A stretch of DNA of 64,000 bases. Source: Collinsella sp. GTDB taxonomy: Bacteria > Actinomycetota > Coriobacteriia > Coriobacteriales > Coriobacteriaceae. Below, in pieces: positions 58,412-64,000 of the stretch. Below the pieces are notes generated by a model. The model ran no database searches and was not told where the DNA came from. It was given only the letters and a program-made list of their open reading frames with translations. Position 1 is the first letter of the stretch; every line of letters starts with the position of its first letter. The DNA is taken from positions 1 through 64,000 of the forward strand of contig DXML01000022.1 in assembly GCA_019414205.1 (NCBI GenBank), written 5' to 3'. A program made the position numbers and the translations under genes.

Positions 58412-59716
58412 ATGCAGACGATCTACCAGAAGATGGAAACCACCGAACTCGATGCCGCCATCGAGGCGCTCAAGGCCGAGGTCGCCGAGGTCAAGGCCAA
58501 GGGCCTGGCGCTCGATATGGCCCGCGGCAAGCCGTCGCCTTCCCAGGTGGACATCTCGCGCCCCATGCTCGATATTCTCAATGCCGACGCCGATCTGCAC
58601 GACGGCAGCGTCGACTGCTCCAACTACGGCTGCTTCGAGGGTATTCCTTCGGCACGCAAGTTGGCAGGGGAGTTCCTGGGCTGCCCCGCCGAGCAGACGC
58701 TCGTGCTGGGTTCGTCGAGCCTTTTGATCGAGCATGACATCGCCGGCATGTTCTGGCGCTGCGGCTCGTGCGGCAGCGAGCCCTGGGACGCCTACGAGGC
58801 CGCGCACGACGGCAAGAAGGTCAAGTTCCTGTGCCCCGTTCCCGGCTACGATCGCCACTTTGGCATCACCGCCGACTTGGGCATCGAGAACGTCCCCGTC
58901 GCGATGACCGACAACGGCCCCGACATGGCCAAGGTTGAGCGCCTGGTTGCCACCGACGACTCCATCAAGGGCATCTGGTGCGTGCCCAAGTATTCCAACC
59001 CCACGGGCATCACCTTTAGCGAGGACACCGTGCGTCGCCTGGTCGAGATGCCCACGGCCGCGCCCGATTTCCGCATCTTCTGGGACAACGCCTACTGCGT
59101 GCACGACCTGTACGACGAGACCGACGAGCTCGCCAACATCTTCGATCTTGCCCGCGCGGCGGGCACCGAGGACCGCGTGGTGGCCTTTGCCTCGACGTCC
59201 AAGATCACCTTCCCGGGTGCCGGCATCGGCTTTATCGGTGCGAGCCCCGCGGTCATCGCCGAGTTCTCCAAGCGCCTGAAGGCTGGTCTTATTAGCGCCG
59301 ACAAGCTCAACCAGCTGCGTCACGTGCGCTTCCTTCCCACCATCGAGGCGGTCAAGAAGCACATGAAAAAGCATGCCGAGTTCCTGCGCCCGCGCTTTGA
59401 GGCCGTTGAGCGCAAGCTCACCGAGGGCCTGGGCGACACGGGTTGCGCCACCTGGACGCATCCCCGCGGCGGCTACTTTGTGAGCTTCGATGGTCCCGAG
59501 GGCTCGGCCCAAAAGGTCGCCGTGCTTTGCGCCGACTTGGGCGTCAAGCTCACGCCGGCCGGTGCCACCTGGCCTTATGGCAAGGACCCGCGCGACACCA
59601 ACATCCGCATCGCGCCGAGCTATCCCACGGTCGAGGACCTGGAGGCCGCGCTCGATGTGCTGGTGCTGGCCGTTAAGCTTGTCGCTGCCGAGCTTGCGCG
59701 TGCCGAGCGCGCCTAA
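58412..59716 (+). CDS. PLP-dependent class I aminotransferase, aspartate aminotransferase-like
   Basis: A 434-residue fold-type I aminotransferase of the less common subgroup sometimes called aspartate aminotransferase 1c. MARGKPSPSQVDIS (about 36-49) is the N-terminal signature. IWCVPKYSNPTGITFS binds PLP, WDNAYCVHDLY has the Asp and Tyr, and FASTSKITFPGAGIGF contains the Schiff-base Lys (about 268). RIAPSYPTVEDL carries the carboxylate-binding Arg. GAAAGG precedes the ATG. The exact amino donor is uncertain. Confidence 0.85.
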   Translation: MQTIYQKMETTELDAAIEALKAEVAEVKAKGLALDMARGKPSPSQVDISRPMLDILNADADLHDGSVDCSNYGCFEGIPSARKLAGEFLGCPAEQTLVLGSSSLLIEHDIAGMFWRCGSCGSEPWDAYEAAHDGKKVKFLCPVPGYDRHFGITADLGIENVPVAMTDNGPDMAKVERLVATDDSIKGIWCVPKYSNPTGITFSEDTVRRLVEMPTAAPDFRIFWDNAYCVHDLYDETDELANIFDLARAAGTEDRVVAFASTSKITFPGAGIGFIGASPAVIAEFSKRLKAGLISADKLNQLRHVRFLPTIEAVKKHMKKHAEFLRPRFEAVERKLTEGLGDTGCATWTHPRGGYFVSFDGPEGSAQKVAVLCADLGVKLTPAGATWPYGKDPRDTNIRIAPSYPTVEDLEAALDVLVLAVKLVAAELARAERA

Positions 59717-59782
59717 CGCGTAGGGCCCCGCAAGTCCGCGCCTAGTACTATCCGCACTTTCGATACGTAAAGGAGCGTATAC

Positions 59783-60097
59783 ATGGATTTGGGTATTTCC
59801 GCCAACCCCACGCCAGAGCTCTACACCATTAAGGTGACCGGTGAGATCGATATCTCTAACGCCGATAGCCTGCGCAATGCCATCGACCTGGCGCTCGAGC
59901 AGCCCACTGAGGCCGTTGAGCTCGATTTTGCCCAGGTGAGCTACATCGATTCGACGGGCATTGGCGTGCTCGTGGGCGCCGCGCACCACGCGGTTGACCA
60001 CGGCAAGCGCTTTAGCTGCACCAATGTGCAACCCCCGGTGATGCGCGTGGTTCAGCTGTTGGGTGTCGACCAGGAGATTTCGATCACCGCTGCATAA
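59783..60097 (+). CDS. STAS-domain anti-sigma factor antagonist
   Basis: A 104-residue single STAS domain. VSYIDSTGIGVLVGA (about 52-66) contains the Ser that is phosphorylated by an anti-sigma kinase in SpoIIAA/RsbV proteins. No matching kinase or sigma factor gene is next to it. GGAG lies before the ATG. It probably belongs to a partner-switching control system encoded elsewhere. Confidence 0.9.
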   Translation: MDLGISANPTPELYTIKVTGEIDISNADSLRNAIDLALEQPTEAVELDFAQVSYIDSTGIGVLVGAAHHAVDHGKRFSCTNVQPPVMRVVQLLGVDQEISITAA

Positions 60098-60249
60098 TCT
60101 TTGCCCCAAAAGGGCGTGCCGTTTGGCATATGTTTGTGATGCGCTCGGACGTTTTGGCGTCCGGGCGCTATACTTGACCGAATGAATAGACGAGTTCCGG
60201 CCGAATGGCGCGGTGCGGGCTCGAATCACATCGAGCCTTGGAGGTATGT

Positions 60250-60831
60250 GTGTTTGGTATTGGAGAAGGTGAGCTGGCAATCATCGTGGTCTTCGGCTTT
60301 TTGCTGTTTGGCCCGGATAAGCTCCCGCAGATGGGCCGTACGATCGGCCGTGCCATCCGTCAGTTCCGCGAGACGCAGGAAAAGATGACGGCGGTTGTCC
60401 AGTCCGAGATCATCGATCCGGTAAGCGAGGCCGCTTCGGCTCCGGTCAAGCCCAAGAAGGCTGCCGTCGATGACGATTCCGATGCGGACGAGGATGCCGC
60501 CGAGACGGTAGCGCCCGCCAAGAAGGAGACCTTTGCCGAGCGTCGTGCCCGCCTTGCTGCCGAGAAGGCCGCGAGCGAGGCTGCCGCCGAGGGCGAGGGT
60601 GCTGCTGAGGAGTCCGAGGCCGAGGGTGCCGAGGCCGAGCCTGCCGCTGCCGTCGAGCCCGAGCCTGCTGCAGAGCCCGAGCCCGAGCCGGCAGAGCCCA
60701 CGACGGCTGACCTCTACGCCCGTCGTCCCCGCAAGCGCAAGGCCGTCGTCGACCAGCTCGCTCGCGAGCTCGAGGCCGAGGACGCTGCCGAGACTGCTGC
60801 CGCCGACGCCCCGAAGGGAGGCGATGAGTAA
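60250..60831 (+). CDS. Twin-arginine translocase TatA/TatB-family subunit
   Basis: A 193-residue protein. One N-terminal membrane helix (GEGELAIIVVFGFLLFGPDKL, about 5-25) with the FGP hinge is followed by an amphipathic helix (GRTIGRAIRQFRETQ). The rest is a long, acidic Ala/Glu/Pro-rich tail, much longer than typical TatA, so TatB-like function is possible. The start is GTG at 60250, with GGAGG six bases away. The stop overlaps tatC by one base (TAATG). Confidence 0.9.
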   Translation: MFGIGEGELAIIVVFGFLLFGPDKLPQMGRTIGRAIRQFRETQEKMTAVVQSEIIDPVSEAASAPVKPKKAAVDDDSDADEDAAETVAPAKKETFAERRARLAAEKAASEAAAEGEGAAEESEAEGAEAEPAAAVEPEPAAEPEPEPAEPTTADLYARRPRKRKAVVDQLARELEAEDAAETAAADAPKGGDE

Positions 60832-61622
60832 TGCCTATCGGACCTGCTCGTATGCCGCTCTTCGATCACTTGGGAGAGCTCCGTCGCCGCCTGACCATCG
60901 TGGTCGTGTCGGTGTTTGCCGCCGCCATCGTGCTGTACTTTGCCACGCCCGTGGTGCTCGATATCCTGGAAGACCCCATCCGCTCGTTTGTGCCGGACGG
61001 TAAGTTCTACATCACCACCACACTCGGCGGCTTTGGCCTGCGCTTCTCGCTGGCCATCAAGATGGCCGTGGTCATGTGCACGCCCATGATCATCTGGCAG
61101 ATCCTGGCATTTTTCCTGCCGGCGCTGCGCCCCAACGAGCGCAAGTGGGTCGTGCCCACGGTGCTCGCCTCGACGGTGCTGTTCTTCCTGGGTGCCATCT
61201 TCTGCTATTTCATCATCATCCCGGCGGGCTTTGAGTGGCTCATCGGCGAGACCTCGGCCGTCGCTACGGCGCTGCCCGACCTGGAGAACTACGTCAACAT
61301 GGAGCTGCTCTTTATGATCGGCTTTGGTGTGGCGTTTGAGCTGCCGCTCATCATCTTCTATCTGTCCGTCTTTCACATCGTGTCCTATGCGGCCTTCCGC
61401 AGCGCCTGGCGCTACGTGTACGTAGGCCTGCTTGTGGGCTCGGCTGTGATCACACCCGACGGCTCACCCGTTACGCTGGGTCTCATGTATGGCGCCCTGC
61501 TCTCGCTCTACGAGATTTCGCTCGCCATCGCTCGCGTGGTCATTACCGCGCGCGAGGGCAAGGAGGGTCTGTTCGTGAGCCGTCTGGACCTGTTCTCGGA
61601 CGACGAGGACGACGAGGAGTAA
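60831..61622 (+). CDS. tatC: Twin-arginine translocase TatC
   Basis: A 263-residue protein with six membrane helices. PLFDHLGELRRRL at the N-terminus is the TatC signature that binds the twin-arginine signal peptide. Later marks are PMIIWQILAFFLPALRPNERK and FGVAFELPLIIF, the latter with the conserved Phe-Glu. It receives folded proteins for export. The C-terminus is acidic (DDEDDEE). GGAGG within the tatA end serves as ribosome site. Confidence 0.97.
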   Translation: MPIGPARMPLFDHLGELRRRLTIVVVSVFAAAIVLYFATPVVLDILEDPIRSFVPDGKFYITTTLGGFGLRFSLAIKMAVVMCTPMIIWQILAFFLPALRPNERKWVVPTVLASTVLFFLGAIFCYFIIIPAGFEWLIGETSAVATALPDLENYVNMELLFMIGFGVAFELPLIIFYLSVFHIVSYAAFRSAWRYVYVGLLVGSAVITPDGSPVTLGLMYGALLSLYEISLAIARVVITAREGKEGLFVSRLDLFSDDEDDEE

Positions 61623-61628
61623 ATCGGT

Positions 61629-61985
61629 ATGCACGAGGTTGGCATTGTCAACGGCATACTCGATACAGTGATTCGCGCGGCGCGTGGGGCGGGGGCCTCG
61701 CGCGCCGTTTTGGTAACGCTGCGTATCGGGGATATGACCGAGGTCGTGCGCGAGGCGCTTGACTTTGCGTGGGAGACGTTTCGCGACGAGGACCCGCTCA
61801 CGCGCGGCTGCGAGCTTGCCGTGGAGGAAGTCCATCCACAAAGCGAGTGTCTGGACTGCGGTGAGGTCTTTGAGCACGACCGTTTCCATTGCCGTTGTCC
61901 CCAATGTGGCGGTGCCAACGTGCGTCTGCTGCATGGCCGCGAACTCGACATCGCAAGTATCGAGATCGAGACCCCCGACGATTAG
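61629..61985 (+). CDS. hypA: Hydrogenase nickel metallochaperone HypA
   Basis: A 118-residue protein. The N-terminus MHEVGIV carries the nickel-binding His2. The zinc site is CLDCGEVF and CRCPQCGGANV (about 75-100), with paired C-x2-C motifs. It delivers nickel with HypB during [NiFe]-hydrogenase (or urease) maturation. It starts six bases after tatC and so is probably co-transcribed with the Tat genes. Confidence 0.93.
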   Translation: MHEVGIVNGILDTVIRAARGAGASRAVLVTLRIGDMTEVVREALDFAWETFRDEDPLTRGCELAVEEVHPQSECLDCGEVFEHDRFHCRCPQCGGANVRLLHGRELDIASIEIETPDD

Positions 61986-62040
61986 CACGCTCGCCATCTA
62001 GCGATGGGGTATAAAAGGGCCAAAGTAAGGAGCGCTAAGT

Positions 62041-62724
62041 ATGGCCGAGAAAACGATTGATATCGCGTCGCCGATTCTGTCGCGCAACGAGCGCCTGGCA
62101 GATCAGCTGCGTCAGCGGTTTGAGCAGACGAACACCTACGTGATCAATGTGCTGTCGAGCCCTGGCTCGGGTAAGACCACCACGATTCTGGGCACCAACG
62201 AGCGCCTGCGTGACAAAGCCAGCCTGCGCTGTGCCGTTATCGAGGGCGATATCGCCTCGGACGTCGACGCCATCACCATGAAGGAAGCCGGCATGCCCGC
62301 CATCCAGATCAACACGGGCGGCCTGTGCCACCTCGAGGGCAACATGATCATGGAGGCCGTCGACGCCTTCGACCAAGCCGTCGGTCTGGAGAACATCGAC
62401 GTCATCTTTATCGAAAATGTGGGTAACCTGGTCTGCCCGGTCGACTTTGACCTGGGCGAGAACCTGTCCATCATGATCCTCTCGGTGCCCGAGGGCGACG
62501 ACAAGCCCATCAAGTACCCGGGCATCTTCCAGCACGCCGGCGCGCAGCTGCTCAATAAGGTCGACGTGGCCCCGGCTTTCGATTTTGACATGGATAGGTA
62601 TACTAAGACACTCGATGACCTCAATCCGCAGGCGCCGCGGTTTGCCGTGAGCGCGCGCAAGGGCGAGGGCATGGATGCCTGGTGCGATTGGCTCATCGGG
62701 CAGATTGAGCAAGCAAGGGCGTAA
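62041..62724 (+). CDS. hypB: Hydrogenase nickel incorporation GTPase HypB
   Basis: A 227-residue SIMIBI-class GTPase. The P-loop is SSPGSGKTT (about 39-47), followed by VIEGDIASDVDA, INTGGLCHLEG (metal-binding Cys with nearby His) and IENVGNLVCP. NKVDVAP is the guanine motif. It lacks the N-terminal His-rich nickel-storage stretch of some homologues. It acts with HypA. AAGGAG precedes the ATG. Confidence 0.95.
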   Translation: MAEKTIDIASPILSRNERLADQLRQRFEQTNTYVINVLSSPGSGKTTTILGTNERLRDKASLRCAVIEGDIASDVDAITMKEAGMPAIQINTGGLCHLEGNMIMEAVDAFDQAVGLENIDVIFIENVGNLVCPVDFDLGENLSIMILSVPEGDDKPIKYPGIFQHAGAQLLNKVDVAPAFDFDMDRYTKTLDDLNPQAPRFAVSARKGEGMDAWCDWLIGQIEQARA

Positions 62725-62778
62725 GTCGGCCGCCAAGAGGGCGGGCGCAGCCGCAGACACACGAGATAGGAGCCTCTT

Positions 62779-64000
62779 TTGAAGCTCATCATCGCTGAGA
62801 AAAACGACGCCGCGCGTCAGATCGCCGAGCGTCTGTCCACGGGCAAGCCCAAAAAGGACAAGGTGTACAACACCGCTATCTACCGTTTTGAGTGGAAGGG
62901 CGAGGAGTGCGTGACGATCGGCCTTGCCGGTCACATCCTGGCACCCGATTTTTGCGACAGTGTGCTGTTCGATAAAAAGTTGGGCTGGTATTCGGTCACG
63001 GAGGACGGCGAAATGCTGCCGGCCGATATGCCCGATGGCCTGGCCCGCCCGCCGTACGACACCAAGCGCAAGCCGTTCCTTGCCGATGGCATTTCCATCA
63101 AGGGCTGGAAGCTCGAGAGCCTGCCCTATCTCACCTGGGCGCCCGTCATTAAGCTTCCGGCCGAGAAAGAGCTCATCCGCTCGCTTAAGAACCTCGCCAA
63201 AAAGTCCGACAGCGTCATCATCGCCACGGACTTCGATCGCGAGGGCGAGCTGATCGGTTCGGACGCCCTCAACAAGGTGCGCGAGGTGGCGCCCGACTTG
63301 CCGGTCGCCCGCGCCCAGTATTCTTCGTTTACCAAGGCCGAGATCACGCAGGCCTTCGATAACCTCGTCTCGCTCGACCAGAACCTGGCCGACGCCGGCG
63401 AGAGCCGTCAGCACATCGACCTCATTTGGGGTGCGGTGCTCACGCGCTACCTGACGCTCGCCAAGTTTGGCGGCTTTGGCAACGTGCGTTCCGCCGGCCG
63501 CGTGCAGACGCCGACGCTTGCCCTGGTGGTCGAGCGCGAGCGCGAGCGCATGGCGTTTGTGCCCGAGGACTATTGGCAGATTCGCGGCATGGGCGCCGCG
63601 CAAGGCGCTGCCGAGGACGATCGCTTTAAGATCGCGCACAAGACGGCGCGCTTTACCGACAAGGATGCTGCTGAGACGGCGTACGGTCACGTTGACGGCG
63701 CTACGACGGCAACCGTCGCCGCGGTGACCAAGCGCTCGCGTAAGCAGCAGCCGCCCACGCCGTTTGCGACGACCTCGCTGCAGGCTGCCGCCGCGGCCGA
63801 GGGCATCTCACCTGCGCGTACCATGCGCATCGCCGAGTCCCTCTACATGGCCGGTCTCATCAGCTACCCGCGTGTCGACAACACCGTGTATCCCGCGACG
63901 CTCGATCTGGGCGCCGTGGTGAGCGACCTGGCAAAGATCAACCCGGCGCTGGCGCCCGTGTGCAAAAAGGTGCTCGCCGGCCCCATGAAGCCCACGCGCG
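62779..64000 (+). CDS. Type IA DNA topoisomerase (partial, continues past the window)
   Basis: At least 407 codons are in the window; the end is missing. The TOPRIM domain has KLIIAEKNDAARQIA and ATDFDREGELIGSD (about 152-165). SAGRVQTPTLALVVERE (about 239-255) and the active Tyr in GLISYPRVDNTVYP (about 358-371) follow. The Arg-Val-Asp-Asn form after the Tyr is more like archaeal-type topoisomerase I or topoisomerase III than the usual bacterial TopA. The start is TTG, with ATAGGAG five bases upstream. It relaxes negative supercoils or decatenates DNA. Confidence 0.92.
   Translation, partial: MKLIIAEKNDAARQIAERLSTGKPKKDKVYNTAIYRFEWKGEECVTIGLAGHILAPDFCDSVLFDKKLGWYSVTEDGEMLPADMPDGLARPPYDTKRKPFLADGISIKGWKLESLPYLTWAPVIKLPAEKELIRSLKNLAKKSDSVIIATDFDREGELIGSDALNKVREVAPDLPVARAQYSSFTKAEITQAFDNLVSLDQNLADAGESRQHIDLIWGAVLTRYLTLAKFGGFGNVRSAGRVQTPTLALVVERERERMAFVPEDYWQIRGMGAAQGAAEDDRFKIAHKTARFTDKDAAETAYGHVDGATTATVAAVTKRSRKQQPPTPFATTSLQAAAAAEGISPARTMRIAESLYMAGLISYPRVDNTVYPATLDLGAVVSDLAKINPALAPVCKKVLAGPMKPTR

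Noticed and set aside
58370..60280. A 636-codon minus-strand open frame over the aminotransferase and STAS genes
   Set aside because: It is antisense to two genes with clear motifs. The composition is typical of a shadow frame. The same applies to long frames at 55325-57202, 62035-63690, 34799-36604 and 1475-2638.
1..64000. A CRISPR array, complete insertion sequence, integrase or phage genes
   Set aside because: No regularly spaced repeats, transposase, integrase or structural phage motifs were seen on either strand. The inverted-repeat elements carry no enzyme genes.

Overview
The window reads as chromosomal DNA of a gut coriobacterium, most likely Collinsella (class Coriobacteriia). This is inferred from high GC, dense short operons, several PTS loci beside actinobacterial gene order (mazG-eno-divIC-ppx), a Coriobacteriia-like histidine operon, and start regions of the type GAAAGG-N7-ATG. 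No sequence search was possible, so genus level is an inference. No rRNA, CRISPR array, phage or complete insertion sequence was seen. One tRNA (Leu, UAA) is present.

Layout. 1-6.2 kb: the tail of a PTS EIID gene, an MFS transporter, then a sugar-amine type operon (SIS-domain deglycase-like enzyme, mannose-family PTS EIIA-B-C-D, FrlC-like epimerase) behind an inverted-repeat operator. 6.3-15.4 kb: a complete histidine pathway (hisZ-hisG fusion, D, C, B, H, A, F, I, a small conserved-looking ORF, E) converging on a PHP-type histidinol phosphatase. 15.5-19.5 kb: a CydDC-like ABC exporter fused into one polypeptide and coupled to a YgbA-like cysteine protein. 19.9-25.3 kb: an orphan LarC2-domain protein, YfcE-like phosphodiesterase, mazG, eno, a DivIC-like septum protein and ppx. 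25.3-25.9 kb: repeats, a tRNA-Leu and a duplicated tRNA 3' end. 26-30 kb: a TPR-like membrane protein, an orphan Gat-type EIIB with a VOC protein, and a two-component system. 30.4-33.5 kb: an accessory-looking region with two metallophosphatases, an AT-rich orphan gene with a fresh tandem duplication, and a MITE-like inverted-repeat element. 33.5-48 kb: gluQRS, a DUF2207 protein, a GNAT acetyltransferase, purH, a Bce-like two-component system without a transporter, a universal stress protein, uppP and pcrA. 48-55 kb: manA, a GntR regulator, and a cellobiose/beta-glucoside module (GH1 enzyme, Lac-type EIIC/B/A, ROK kinase). 55-64 kb: Mn-dependent pyrophosphatase, nhaA, an aminotransferase, a STAS protein, tatA-tatC, hypA-hypB and the start of a type IA topoisomerase.

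How the parts fit. Sugars enter by PTS and are split inside the cell: the SIS enzyme and epimerase would release glucose 6-phosphate from an aminated sugar, and GH1 plus the ROK kinase would turn phosphorylated cellobiose into glucose 6-phosphate. Eno and the pyrophosphatase belong to central metabolism. HypA/HypB next to TatA/TatC fits maturation and export of a nickel hydrogenase encoded elsewhere.

The least explained signal is intergenic. Two adjacent 130-bp hairpins (47885-48014 and 48166-48294) share a conserved core but have unrelated, fully paired arms. A second dispersed repeat with an AAGGAACGTCCCC-like core recurs at least seven times. Neither could be matched to a named family here.
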